From positions 31,788-95,787 of the forward strand of contig NZ_LT732540.1 in assembly GCF_900155635.1 (NCBI RefSeq): a stretch of 64,000 nucleotides of DNA, written 5' to 3'. The notes under the pieces were generated by a model. That model did not search any database and had not been told where the DNA came from. It was given only the letters and a program-made list of their open reading frames with translations. The translations under genes were made by a program, and so were the position numbers. Below, in pieces: positions 36,710-46,164 of this stretch. The stretch comes from Olsenella urininfantis. GTDB taxonomy: Bacteria; Actinomycetota; Coriobacteriia; Coriobacteriales; Atopobiaceae. Position 1 is the stretch's first letter; each line of letters begins with the position of its first letter.

Positions 36710-37286
36710 CTACGCCAGACGGTACCTCCTCGACCTGGTGACACTCCCCGTAACGACGTGCCCCGACGCAATTAGCTCTCCCAAAAGCTCGTTGATCCCC
36801 GTCCTTCCCAGCCCAATGGAGTCTGTGATGACAGTCGAGCTCAGGGGGCTTTACGGACGAGTTCAAGACTCTCACGATCTCCGCCTTCACCTCTCGAGCT
36901 CGTTTCGACCAGTCGAAACACCGGACACGTACGTCAGCAGTATAGTGAGGGTCGTGCGATTCGGACCAAAGGCCACCTCGTAGCTCGGCTTCTCATAGCC
37001 TGTCAAGGCCCAACCCCGCGATGATCTTGTCCATGCCGCCGCCGGCACGCTCGCCAATCTCAATCTTCGCGAGCATCTTCATCATGGTCTCATTGCGAGG
37101 ATCGGAGTTGCTGGGCTTCATGGCCTCGGAGACGGGTATGCGGAATTCGCCGGGGCTGGCTATGATGATGGCGTAGTCGTCCCATGCGATGCGCGGCACC
37201 GCCCTGGACCCGTCGCGACCCCGAGCGGCTTTCATCTAAAGCTGGTTGCCCTCCTTGAATGCCTTGAGTTCGTCGAGGTTCAACAT
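36710..37286 (-). pseudogene. Degraded AlbA_2/ATP-binding (RecG-like C-terminal) regulator
   Basis: The minus strand starts MLNLDELKAFKEGNQL, then hits TAG where the family continues with Glu-x-Lys. An internal deletion follows; the next piece has PGEFRIPVSEAM, SDPRNETMMKML and GERAGGGMDKI, which are typical of these proteins. The frame then breaks, and PSYEV and GLGRTGINELL with a final RRYRLA appear in other frames. At least one stop, one deletion and two frameshifts make it a clear pseudogene. No other gene lies in 36490-37304. Confidence 0.75.
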
Positions 37287-37304
37287 AAAAGTCCTCCGCC
37301 TGCG

Positions 37305-38459
37305 CTATGCCATGGCAGATTCGCTTTCACCTGATTCAGCAAGTAGCTTGTCGGTCAGTCTGCCGAACACGGCACGGTCGATTTTCGTCTTCATGATGCG
37401 CATGTTGTCATACTTCTCTGCATTGTCTTGGAACCACGTCTCGATGTCGCTTGAGTCGATATCGTCCTTGTCGTTCTGGTCGAGGCTTTCGTAAACCTCT
37501 CTGAAGTGCCTGCTGGCTATCTCCCGCTTTGCCTCCACGGGGAGATCATCAAAGGCGATACAAGCGCCGATACGTGAGTACATCGCAGCGCCTAGCTCGC
37601 GACGAATTTCAGCCTCAGTCCCGAAGTTCGACGTAAGGATGAATATCCCTCCGGGCATGTGAACCTCATAGTTCGTGTCAACGAACACACCCTCGTCAAA
37701 CAGCTGGTAAAACGCGTTGTAGAGTGAGTTGCTGACCTTGTCGAACTCGTCTAGGAGCACGACGTTGGACTCCCTTCCGAGAAGGTCCCTTGCGAAGCTT
37801 CCCTTGGAATGCTCGGCACCGAAAAGGTACTCGTACGCCTCCGTCGTCTGCATCATTGAGATCTGAACCCTTGTCATCTTGCCACCGAGAGCCTCGCTGA
37901 AGCATTTCGCACTTTCGGTCTTTCCGACGCCTGACGGCCCGTAGAACATCAACACGACCGGACGGTCTCCACTCATGACGCTGAGCCTATACAGCGACAG
38001 GGCGATCTCCCGCTTACAATCAAGCTGGCCAAGTATCCCTTCTTCCATCGCTTCATAGATCGATTTGACTGAAGGCTTGTCGATTTCTCGATACGTCGTT
38101 GCCCGAGCCTCTATCGCTTCTGGGAACGCCGACTCAAGCGATGCCCTTACGCGCTTCGGTGCATTCTGAATGAAAAGGTTGCGCACGTTGTACGATTGCG
38201 TCACGATTGCCGCGAAGTTCGATATCACATGGTCAACAACTGAGCCGAAGTCGGCTGCCCTGACGATACCGTTGTCGGCGTCGGGCTTATCCTCAAGGCT
38301 GTAGTCGTTGGTCGCATAGTCGTTTGACCTGACCCGATAGTTGTATTTCCTTATGAGTGTGAGGAACTCGACAGTATCGTCCCTCTTGTCGATACTTTCA
38401 TTCAGAAGCTTCTGGAAGTCGGCGTCGCACCCGTCGAATAGGACGACTCTCTCAACCAT
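37305..38459 (-). CDS. AAA+ ATPase (ClpA/ClpB-type module) of a restriction-linked operon
   Basis: A 384-aa protein. Residues ~1-150 are unassigned; ~155-330 form a AAA+ module with Walker A GPSGVGKTE (174-182), Walker B VVLLDEFD (233-240), sensor-1-like ILTSNFG and a likely Arg finger in AAMYSRIGACI. This is the ClpB D2/torsin-like subgroup, with substrate-remodelling rather than helicase character. Its start overlaps the end of the preceding unknown gene by 8 bases, and both follow the MmeI-like gene, so the three are one transcript. Its role in that system is unknown. Confidence 0.8.
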   Translation of the reverse strand: MVERVVLFDGCDADFQKLLNESIDKRDDTVEFLTLIRKYNYRVRSNDYATNDYSLEDKPDADNGIVRAADFGSVVDHVISNFAAIVTQSYNVRNLFIQNAPKRVRASLESAFPEAIEARATTYREIDKPSVKSIYEAMEEGILGQLDCKREIALSLYRLSVMSGDRPVVLMFYGPSGVGKTESAKCFSEALGGKMTRVQISMMQTTEAYEYLFGAEHSKGSFARDLLGRESNVVLLDEFDKVSNSLYNAFYQLFDEGVFVDTNYEVHMPGGIFILTSNFGTEAEIRRELGAAMYSRIGACIAFDDLPVEAKREIASRHFREVYESLDQNDKDDIDSSDIETWFQDNAEKYDNMRIMKTKIDRAVFGRLTDKLLAESGESESAMA

Positions 38460-39246
38460 GTGACCTCACCCCGGCAAGAAGAACGTCGTACACCTTGAGC
38501 TTCTCAGAGTTAAGGCCATTGTCATAAACAGGTCCTGCAGGCTCGTAGTCTGGGTTGCTAGTCGTTATCGTATGCGCTACGTTCAACTCGTTGCTCACGT
38601 CGAGTTCTTCAAGAGTGCAGATTCCGACTTCGGCAGCATAGATGGTCAGGTCCATGCGCAGCAGGTCGGTGACCTTGTAGTTGTTCTTGAACGATTGCCT
38701 GTTGAAGCGAAAAACGACCCGTTCTTTTTCAGCTGAACCGAGGAACTCGAAATACCCCTTGGCGTCTTTGATTGTCGAGTCTAGCTTGTCGAGGGCAAGA
38801 TTGAAGTCGCCAGCGGGAATGTTGCCGCCTCGCAGCATGGCAAGGTAAGGCGTCATGAGAGCATAGCTGGCAAGCGAGTTGTCGATTGCCTCCACGGAAA
38901 ACCCCTCAAAGAGCCTGATGTCCTCGCGCGAGTCCGTAGCTCCGAGGAAATCGGTCAAAACGGTGTTGCTAATTATGCTTTTTGCGACGGCGCTCGTATT
39001 GAAAGACACGCTGGCGGCACCTGATGCTTCTGCCGAAATGTCGATGCCCGTCAGTATCTCCAAGAGCTTTGTCTTCAGACTGGCTTTCGCATCGGCATTG
39101 CCCTGAAGCGCGCCATCCCGCTCGCTTGTCTTCTCTTTCACGGTGGTGGCATCGCCGCCGTTAACCATCTGGATGTAATCAGTAGCAGATCCCTCATCAA
39201 AGCAAACGATCTTGGCGAACATGAGGCTATTCTTTTCTCTTGCCAC
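38452..39246 (-). CDS. Uncharacterised protein, possibly DUF6414-like
   Basis: A 264-aa soluble protein. It opens with FAKIVCFDEGSATDYIQMVNGGD, continued by a charged helix, and has a mid-section rich in Ser/Ala. FDEGSA-x-DY and the overall layout recall small bacterial proteins grouped as DUF6414, recalled from memory and not verified. No catalytic motif or membrane segment is visible. It sits two bases after the MmeI-like stop and overlaps the AAA+ gene, so it is probably the adaptor between them. Confidence 0.55.
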   Translation of the reverse strand: MAREKNSLMFAKIVCFDEGSATDYIQMVNGGDATTVKEKTSERDGALQGNADAKASLKTKLLEILTGIDISAEASGAASVSFNTSAVAKSIISNTVLTDFLGATDSREDIRLFEGFSVEAIDNSLASYALMTPYLAMLRGGNIPAGDFNLALDKLDSTIKDAKGYFEFLGSAEKERVVFRFNRQSFKNNYKVTDLLRMDLTIYAAEVGICTLEELDVSNELNVAHTITTSNPDYEPAGPVYDNGLNSEKLKVYDVLLAGVRSHG

Positions 39247-39248
39247 GG

Positions 39249-42038
39249 CTATTCATCGCCTTCCGTCATCTTTGCGTATAGCTGGAATAGGTGGGCGACA
39301 ATCTTCTCCTCGTCACCGCTATAATCGATGCCATAAGCAGCTTCGACAGCTGCGTCTAGTGTCTTATGAGCAGCGTGAAGATCCTTGGGCATCTTATCTG
39401 GATCGTACATCTTCGCTAGGGGTACATCGGGATGGCATTCCCTGGCAGCAATAACGTTTTGCGCAGCCTCTTCCACGCGAGCACGCTGCTCCTCCGATGG
39501 GTCAGGATATGGGAAGTTGTAGTACACGGAGGGCGCGTAGCGATAATCGCTCTTCAACCTACCGGCAATCGTTCGCATCCACGCGTTGTGCGTGCGTGAG
39601 GAGAGCAGCCCGAAATCGTAGAGGCTTGCGTTTGTCACGATTACAACAGCGTCGTTCGCAATCACATCCGACGACACGTATCCGATAGGGATGTACTCAC
39701 GGCGAGACGAAGATACCCTCGGGATTATGAGATACTCGCTATCGGGTTGCCGGACTTGCGTAAATAGATGCGGCGCATCCGCAGTCTTCCGGATGCGCGG
39801 TATCTTGTTGTTCATGCGATACTCGCGCACGTGGTCTATGCGCTCTCGTATTTCAGGGTTTCCCTCGTATGCCGACGGATTAACCCCTACAAGCCAGAGG
39901 CAAAATCGAGTGTACTCCGTATCGTTCAGGAACTCCCTACTTCCAAGCACGGGTTTGAAAAGAGCCTCCGTCCCAGGGTATTTCGTCACGAACGCATCCC
40001 GCTCCGCTTTCGTGAAGTTGAGCTGACCATCTTCCATTGGTTGGCTTCCTTGCGTTACGACGCACTGCGATGCATTGATGCACTTCGTCCTGTTGCGGAC
40101 AAAGACGTTAGGAGCGTCCTTTAAGTATCCGTTGATGTTAGTGGCTGGACGGACGCTGCCATCTGCGGCAATAATTGTTTTTGACGAGGCGTGGTTGTAC
40201 ATCGAAAAGCCAACTATCACAACGTGAACGTGCGCTTTGTCGGAAGCCTCGTTGTTCCAGACGAACGTCGTGTAGGCGAAATCTATGGTACAGCCCCCGT
40301 CGAACAGCCCCTTCCAAAGCGCGGCTACCGACTCCCCTTGGCAGATCGAGTTCGAAGACACGAACGCACAGCGTGTCAACGCATTCTTGGTGTACAGAGC
40401 AGCAAGTTTGAACCAGCCGGCAACATAGTCGAGCTTGCCGGCGTTAGACACCCCTGGGAACAGTCGCGTGACCTCATCCGATTGTTGTCGAGTTTGCATT
40501 GCCTGCCCTATAAAGGGTGGGTTCCCGACAACGTAGCTGCACTCGCTCGCGGGCAGTACATCCTCCCAATCCATGCGCAGCGCGTTGCCCTCGTGTATGT
40601 TCTCGTTCGCCTTGAGCGGCAGGGGGTCAATCCACATGGAGAGGATCTCGCGCGTCTGGTCGAGCATCTGCAGTTCGGCGATCCAAAGCGCGGTCTTGGC
40701 GACCTCGACTGCGAAGTCATTGATCTCGATGCCGAAGAACTGGTCGGTGGTCACCTGGATGGGGTCGAGCTCGCCCATGACCATCTGCCCGCCGTACAGG
40801 TCCTCCAGCACGCGGTTCTCTAGTTTGCGCAGGGAGAGATACGTCTCGGTCAGGAAGTTGCCGCTGCCACATGCGGGATCGAGGAACTTGAGGCTTGCGA
40901 GTTTGGCTCTAAACGCCCCCAGCTTGAACCTGCGCTCCTTCTGGATGGCTAAGCCCTCAATGGCCGTCAGCTCGTCCCTTAACGCGTCGTAGAAGAGCGG
41001 CCCAGTGAGCTTGTGGATGTTCTCGATGGACGTGTAGTGCATGCCGCCCGCTCGGCGGGTCTCGGGGTTCAGCGTGCTCTCGAAGACCGCGCCGAAGATG
41101 GTGGGGCTGATGTCCTTCCAGTCGAACTCGGCGGACGCCTCCTGGAGCAGGATGAAGCGCGTGTTCTCGTCGAACTGTGGGATGATGATCTCATCCTCGA
41201 AGAGGCCGCCGTTGACGTACGGGAAGGCAGCGAGATCGGGGTCGAGGTAGTAGTCGCGTTCCTCCCTGGGCGTCTTGAGCACGCCGAACAGGTCGATGAG
41301 CGCCTGTCGCATGTGATTGACCTGGAAGCCCTTGAGATACTTGTAGAAGGCCTCACGCTCCTGCAGGAGCTCCGCGTCCTCTGCAAAGAGGAGGAACACG
41401 ATGCGGGTGACGAGGATGTTCAGACTCCTCTGCTCGCGCTCGTCGTGCTCGATATCGCGGTAGGCCTTGGCGAATGCGTCGTAGAGCTTGCCGACAACCT
41501 CGCCCGCCTTGACCGAGAGCTGCTTCTCGCGCTCGAGGCGGCTGTTCTCCTTGCGGGTGAAGAACGAGAGGCGGTGGTACTGGTTCGGCAGATCCTCAAG
41601 TCGGATCGTCTCGTAATCGGACTCCGCGTCCTCCTTGTCCAGGTCGTGGATGCGAATCTCGTCGAAGTTGCAGGTGATAATCCACTTGGGCATGACGCTG
41701 CGGGGCGTGATGTTGTCCGCGTACCACTTGGCCTGCTCGAACGGTGTGACGAGGCGCTTGTTGCCGTAGCGATCCTTGCCGCGATGCTCCGGCTCGTCGA
41801 GGCTGACGCCTCGGCTCTTGTTCTCTATCAGGATGGATCGATCCTCGTAGAAGACGTCGATTCGGCGGCCCTTCACCTTGCGCTCGAAGTCGAGTTGCTG
41901 GGTGGGGTTCGCGATACCCAGGACCTGGGAGCACAGCTCGATCCAGAAGCTGTTCGACTCGCGCTGCTCGTTGCCCTCGGCGGCTTGCCAGCGCTCCACG
42001 AACTTCTTGGCGGCTGTTTTCTGCTCGTTAGGTGTCAT
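39249..42038 (-). CDS. MmeI-like single-chain restriction-modification enzyme (type IIL/IIG)
   Basis: A 929-aa fusion of nuclease, methyltransferase and target recognition. The N-terminus has a PD-(D/E)xK site: Asp61 then, after ten residues, E72-N-K74 (SILIENKSRG). The N6-adenine methylase has motif I FLDPACGSGNFLTE near residue 383 and motif IV NPPFIGQ near 506, followed by DYVAGWFKLA and AFVSSNSICQGE, which are MmeI-family marks. The C-terminal ~300 residues hold the recognition domain. Length is close to MmeI (919 aa). Such enzymes cut ~20 bp from their site and methylate one strand. An RHH gene precedes it by 7 bases and two unusual genes follow it. Confidence 0.88.
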   Translation of the reverse strand: MTPNEQKTAAKKFVERWQAAEGNEQRESNSFWIELCSQVLGIANPTQQLDFERKVKGRRIDVFYEDRSILIENKSRGVSLDEPEHRGKDRYGNKRLVTPFEQAKWYADNITPRSVMPKWIITCNFDEIRIHDLDKEDAESDYETIRLEDLPNQYHRLSFFTRKENSRLEREKQLSVKAGEVVGKLYDAFAKAYRDIEHDEREQRSLNILVTRIVFLLFAEDAELLQEREAFYKYLKGFQVNHMRQALIDLFGVLKTPREERDYYLDPDLAAFPYVNGGLFEDEIIIPQFDENTRFILLQEASAEFDWKDISPTIFGAVFESTLNPETRRAGGMHYTSIENIHKLTGPLFYDALRDELTAIEGLAIQKERRFKLGAFRAKLASLKFLDPACGSGNFLTETYLSLRKLENRVLEDLYGGQMVMGELDPIQVTTDQFFGIEINDFAVEVAKTALWIAELQMLDQTREILSMWIDPLPLKANENIHEGNALRMDWEDVLPASECSYVVGNPPFIGQAMQTRQQSDEVTRLFPGVSNAGKLDYVAGWFKLAALYTKNALTRCAFVSSNSICQGESVAALWKGLFDGGCTIDFAYTTFVWNNEASDKAHVHVVIVGFSMYNHASSKTIIAADGSVRPATNINGYLKDAPNVFVRNRTKCINASQCVVTQGSQPMEDGQLNFTKAERDAFVTKYPGTEALFKPVLGSREFLNDTEYTRFCLWLVGVNPSAYEGNPEIRERIDHVREYRMNNKIPRIRKTADAPHLFTQVRQPDSEYLIIPRVSSSRREYIPIGYVSSDVIANDAVVIVTNASLYDFGLLSSRTHNAWMRTIAGRLKSDYRYAPSVYYNFPYPDPSEEQRARVEEAAQNVIAARECHPDVPLAKMYDPDKMPKDLHAAHKTLDAAVEAAYGIDYSGDEEKIVAHLFQLYAKMTEGDE

Positions 42039-42045
42039 GCTTCTC

Positions 42046-42249
42046 CTACCCTTGCTTTGAAAGCTTCTCGATGATGCAGAGCTTCACGAAGGAGGTGAAG
42101 TTCATTCCGTATAGTGTCGCAGCCTCCTTCGCGGAGTCCCGCAGGTTGCTGGGGATCCGCATGGTGACAGGAACGTTGTCGCCTTCGGCGAGAAACGCTT
42201 GGATTTCAGTGGCTGATGCCCCGCTTTGGAGTAGTTCTGCATATGTCAT
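42046..42249 (-). CDS. Ribbon-helix-helix regulator ahead of the restriction operon
   Basis: A 67-aa protein (MTYAELLQSGAS start) whose C-terminal half VTMRIPSNLRDSAKEAATLYG is an RHH DNA-binding fold like RelB/ParD-type antitoxins. GGAT lies before the ATG. It ends 7 bases before the MmeI-like start. No toxin gene is paired with it, so it more likely controls the restriction genes than acts as an antitoxin. From 42290 to 43130 no gene is recognised. Confidence 0.6.
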   Translation of the reverse strand: MTYAELLQSGASATEIQAFLAEGDNVPVTMRIPSNLRDSAKEAATLYGMNFTSFVKLCIIEKLSKQG

Positions 42250-43130
42250 GGGCCATCCTTCGCCAGAATGCTGGTTGCAATACATATGAATTCATTCTAC
42301 CAGAGGCATAGGACATAAAAGCATCATAACCAGGGCATGATGCATACATGATCCGTCTTGAGAGGTTAAGGCTGCCGTCCCGTACAAGCCAACTTAGTGT
42401 TGATGAGGACTTGCTTCGTTCGTACGACGAGAGAAGAGAGGAACGACGCTCTCGTAGCTCGCTGCCATCCCAAAGCGACAACCTGCAGGTGTTTGCACGA
42501 TCGAAACTCCATCCGACATACGAGTCGACGAATTTTTCTGTGCCGCCCAGTCACGGGAACTGGCATGCTATGGCACTGGCTCGTTGCGGGTTGTTTGCAC
42601 CGCCCCGCCCACGCCTCCTCATCACCTGTCTCGCGTCGAGCCGCTGGCGCCGCTGCGCGCTAAACCCTCGGGAGTTTCCTGCATCGCATGGGCCGGCTGG
42701 CAGGGTGTGGGGCGGTCCGGTCAGATCACCCGCAGATCACGCGCCCAGCAAGGCCATACGTTGTCGGTTGGCTGTCAGCTCTGTGGTCTCCTCGCATGCG
42801 CGTATCCAGTAGCGTGCTCACCCAACTCTATGCTTGCCGCTTCCACCTACATGCACGGCTTCCCGAATCAACCACGTCGGGCGTTCCCTTCTCGAAGTCG
42901 AGCGCCCCACCCTGCTGAGCTTTCGAGCCCTCAGCCCAGCCACCACTGCGCATTCGCCATCCGACGCCCACTCAGGCAACGACATCCGACCCGCGAAGCG
43001 GAAACATGCCACCTTGGAGCCTCCGCCCGTCCGATTGACAGCCTCCTGGGATCCAGCGGGAACCCCTTCGGCTCCTGCCTTGGACACGCATTGACGCACA
43101 GAACCCACCGGACGCACAAGGGCACGCGAT

Positions 43131-43192
43131 GTTTTCGAAAAACTTTAGCCGGGAGACCGGTTTTCCAGGGCCGGCGAAACTTTTTAGAAAAC
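43131..43192. other. Imperfect 62-bp inverted repeat, possible oriT or protein site
   Basis: GTTTTCGAAAAACTTTAGCC (43131-43150) matches the complement of 43173-43192 at 17 of 20 positions, around a centre GGGAGACCGGTTTTCCAGGG. It lies in a ~970-bp gene-free stretch, 130 bp before the YraN-like gene. Large imperfect inverted repeats with a short spacer are usual at transfer origins; no nick consensus can be named. Confidence 0.45.
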
Positions 43193-43324
43193 ACCGGAGG
43201 ACGACATGCCTTCCAAGCCCTCCTTCGCTTTCCGCCCCTGCACGCCCGCCGGAGCCCGAGCGTCAGCCGCGCCACAAGGCGGAAGGCCAAAGGGGCGAAC
43301 CGCCGGGAACCAAGGAGGTCAACC

Positions 43325-43711
43325 ATGTTCGAACTCAAGCAGAAGGCCATCAAGGCAGCGGCAACCTTCCTCGACCGTCGCGGTTACGAGGTCATCGACA
43401 CCGAGTGGGAGTCCGAGGACGGAGGTTACATCGACGTGGTGGCGCGCGACGAGGACGCGATCGTGTTCTGCGACGTGCAGGCCCGCAGGGGCGTCGAGAA
43501 GGGAATGCCCGAGGAGAGCCTGGGAGCCCGCGAGCGCATGGAGGTCAACGCGGCCAAGTGGCTCGGCCAGCACAGGGACGACCCGGACAACGTGGACGTC
43601 GCCATCCGCTTTGATCAAATCGCGATGCTTGTCATCGGCGAGGACCGGGCGCTCCTGAGGCACCACATCAACTGCCTGGGATCCGGAACGATCGCCGCCG
43701 CGACCGAGTAA
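43325..43711 (+). CDS. YraN-family (UPF0102) nuclease-fold protein
   Basis: A 128-aa protein with the YraN pattern: an N-terminal helix, then GYEVIDTEWES, DGGYIDVVARDEDAIVFCDV and a basic R-R-G segment. UPF0102 proteins have a PD-(D/E)xK-like fold; here DVVARDEDAIVFCDVQAR has Asp where Glu-x-Lys is usual (V-Q in place of V-K), so catalysis is doubtful. A perfect CAAGGAGGT site precedes the ATG. Extra YraN copies on mobile elements are known, but their role is not. Confidence 0.7.
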   Translation: MFELKQKAIKAAATFLDRRGYEVIDTEWESEDGGYIDVVARDEDAIVFCDVQARRGVEKGMPEESLGARERMEVNAAKWLGQHRDDPDNVDVAIRFDQIAMLVIGEDRALLRHHINCLGSGTIAAATE

Positions 43712-43729
43712 CGATTCGCCGGCAACGCC

Positions 43730-43764
43730 GATGCCGCCCCGGGCATCGCGCCCGGGGCGGCATC
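43730..43764 (+). terminator. Hairpin after the YraN-like gene
   Basis: GATGCCGCCCCGGGC pairs exactly with GCCCGGGGCGGCATC across ATCGC. There is no T-run, so termination strength is uncertain. Confidence 0.65.
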
Positions 43765-43792
43765 CCGAACAACCAAAAGAGGAGCGATTCAC

Positions 43793-44000
43793 ATGACGCT
43801 AGCGACGATGGAGACTGGGGCTCGAGCCGCTGCTCACGATCAAGGACCTGGCCGCTTACCTGTAGGTGAGCACCACGACGGTCTACCGCCTCGTCAAGGA
43901 CGGCGCCCTGACCAGCACGCGCATAAGGCAGCCCCTGCGCTTCACGCGCAAGAACATCGAAGACCTGCTGGAACAATGCACTGTCGATAGGATTCAATAA
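43793..44000 (+). pseudogene. Broken excisionase-family HTH gene (frameshift plus in-frame TAG)
   Basis: AAGAGGAG precedes an ATG at 43793. After MTLATMETG one extra G in a GGGG run shifts the frame; the continuing frame reads LEPLLTIKDLAAYL, then TAG at 43861-43863, then VSTTTVYRLVKDGALTS and ends at TAA 43998-44000. Family members have Gln or Lys where the stop stands, so CAG or AAG to TAG is the likely change. It is an inactivated second excisionase-type gene in E3. Confidence 0.7.
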
Positions 44001-44010
44001 CAGCGCAGCA

Positions 44011-44042
44011 TCGGCCCCGAACTCGCACAGGTTCGGGGCCGA
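44011..44042. terminator. Bidirectional hairpin terminator
   Basis: TCGGCCCCGAAC pairs exactly with GTTCGGGGCCGA over an 8-base loop, between the excisionase remnant and the convergent Abi_C gene, whose stop is 4 bases away. Confidence 0.75.
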
Positions 44043-44045
44043 CCA

Positions 44046-44849
44046 TCAGAACGGGATGTCCCCGCAGTACACTGGAACCTGCCCTGACGGTTCCGCTTCC
44101 CGCCCGGTGCGCCGTTCGTAGAGTCTCCATAGGAATATTCCGAGTGTCGCCGACACATTGACGACCGTTTCAGCCCAGAGGGAATCATCCACAACGTACT
44201 CACCTGGTGCCTTCCCGTGTGCCGTTGATTTGTCGCTCCTCAAATTATCGATTGTGCTCCCCAAACCCCGAAGCTGCGCGGCGAGGGTCTTCACCTCCTG
44301 CGGAGTAGATGGATCACAGGTGTCCACCAGCTCTTTCACTACCTTGGAGGTTAGTTTTGAGAGAGATAAGTTTCCCACGGAGGCATCCTGGTCCACGTTT
44401 TGGATAATTGCCTTGAAGACCCCTTCCAGCGTTGACGCCGCAAGAGCAACGGACTGGTCGGGATAATCGTAAACATCGCGCACCGCGCGTTCGAAGTTCG
44501 CATACGCATTTGCGTTGGTCTCGCCCAGAATGTTCTTCATCATCGGGATGCATGGGAGTAGCCCGGGAGTCTCGATGCCAATGTCGGCTGCCATTTTTAT
44601 CAGAATATCATTGGGCATTTCTGCAAGTGTGCGCCCAAGGTCTATGTGGCCGTCCTTTTCGTAGACGGAAAAGTTTTCCCAGAAATTGCCGTCATCTTCA
44701 TGCCAGCGTCGAACATACTCTTCGACCTGTCTGTATTTCGATTCGTCGAACAGGTCCCAAAGTGCGCTTTCCACCCGGATTTTCAGCCTCTGCATGTACA
44801 GAGGGGATATCTTTCCGTAATCGTCTTCCATCATGCTCATCTGTTCCAT
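44046..44849 (-). CDS. Abortive-infection family protein (Abi_C domain)
   Basis: A ~267-aa protein. The C-terminal ~90 residues, with a block LRGLGSTIDNLRSDKSTAHGK followed by a helix ending WRLYERR, match the Abi_C pattern (G-x-x-I-x-x-L-R-x-x-x-x-x-HG). The N-terminal part contains no assigned fold. Abi_C proteins are found in phage-defence settings, but the mechanism is unknown. The ATG at 44849 is preferred; a much longer frame begins at 45050 but its first 67 residues look non-coding and lack a ribosome site. From 44850 to 45356 nothing else is recognisable. Confidence 0.7.
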   Translation of the reverse strand: MEQMSMMEDDYGKISPLYMQRLKIRVESALWDLFDESKYRQVEEYVRRWHEDDGNFWENFSVYEKDGHIDLGRTLAEMPNDILIKMAADIGIETPGLLPCIPMMKNILGETNANAYANFERAVRDVYDYPDQSVALAASTLEGVFKAIIQNVDQDASVGNLSLSKLTSKVVKELVDTCDPSTPQEVKTLAAQLRGLGSTIDNLRSDKSTAHGKAPGEYVVDDSLWAETVVNVSATLGIFLWRLYERRTGREAEPSGQVPVYCGDIPF

Positions 44850-45356
44850 ACGGTCGTATCCTAATCGTCGAGTATTAGTTCGGGCAACCGAGGAGCCGCT
44901 CGAATTGCTTTCCGAATCGCTTAGCGCTGCTTTGGAAATCCATGTTCTTCTCAGATTGAAACAAAATTTCCCAAATTGCAGAAGAATCATGCTCGGTCGG
45001 TGTTGCAACCGCTTTTGTTTTCTTAGCCCATTTATTTTACCAGCGAACACAAGCCCTGACGGTCCCTTCAGCCCGAAAGGTCACAGTAGAAAATAACGAG
45101 GTTGATTGAAAATCTCAACGCAACACTGAAGGACTTACCGCAACAGTTGCGCCTTATCTGGCAGTTTCAGTGAAAAGCCGTTGTGTTTGGCCTGCATTTC
45201 ATCCATCCGGCCGTCAGCCGACCGGCCCCATGGGGTGTCTCTCGCGGCCAATGGCCATGCTGGCGCCGGCCCCCTTGCCCGGCGCGGAAGAACTTGGCGC
45301 AACGGCGGCAGCCGATCATCCGGTCCTTTTGTCTGCCCTCCCAGAAAACCTGATGG

Positions 45357-45960
45357 CTAGTGATTAGTTAATATCTTTTTTTCCTTTTCTTCGAGTTCGA
45401 TCTTCGGATACAGATGGGCGAGCCTCTCGCGGGCGTCGTCGACGGCGAGGCGCCACTCGACCGTGCGGGCGCGTGCGTTGCGGTCCGCCTCCCAGGCGGC
45501 CGTGAGGCGCCCCATCTCGTCGAAGCTCCCAACGCGCGCCGGAAGGCCGTGCCGCATGAGGCAACCGATCTCGATCTCCGCCATGTCCAGCCAGCTCCCG
45601 TGCTTGGGCGCGTGATGGACCTCGAAGCGGGAGGCCAGCCGCTCGGCCTCCCCCGGCGGGAACGCCTCGCAGGGCGACCCCATGGAGTGCGCGCTCGGGT
45701 TGTCCCAGACCAAGACGATCCCCTCCGCCTCGGGGAACAGGTCGTCCGACACCCACCGCAGCGTCTCGGCCAGGTCCACGCGGGTCCTCGTCCTGGTCAG
45801 GCGCGCATGCCGCTCGCACTCCAGCGGCGCGAACGCCACGAGCACGTCGGCGACCCCGTTGCGCACGTACTCGTAATCCCATCTCTCGGCCGACCCCGGT
45901 CTGGCGGGCAGCGCCTCGCGCGCGTGGGCGACGAGCCGGCGGCTCGACTCGCCTGGGCAG
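45357..45960 (-). pseudogene. IS630-family transposase, C-terminal fragment
   Basis: The minus strand reads HAREALPARPGSAERWDYEYVR, continued by NGVADVLVAF, then VWDNPSAH and PKHGSWLDMAEIEI, which are the DDE superfamily motifs of IS630 (the second Asp and the final Glu). The first ~150 residues including the first catalytic Asp are missing. No terminal inverted repeats were found, so this is a relic, not an active insertion sequence. Confidence 0.8.
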
Positions 45961-46164
45961 GCGGGCGGGTGGCGCGGGTCGCGAGAGACACCCTAGGGGC
46001 TGAAATCCACAACGACGTGGTCTTGTGTGTCGTGGCGCACAGGCCAACCAAACGTAATACTTCAAGCTAAATGGTCGAAAATGAGCCATGCTTAGTCCGC
46101 CGGTACCGTCTCCCCACTCTTTGACATTCGTTCGGCGTCGCCTAGAATGAGCAATACTGAATCG

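Noticed and set aside
42350..43120. Several open frames of 60-150 codons on both strands
   Set aside because: They are rich in Arg/Pro/Ser, overlap each other, lack ribosome sites and match no family.
45051..45356. Short frame of 65 codons at 45170
   Set aside because: No ribosome site, Pro/Ala-rich composition and no recognisable motif.
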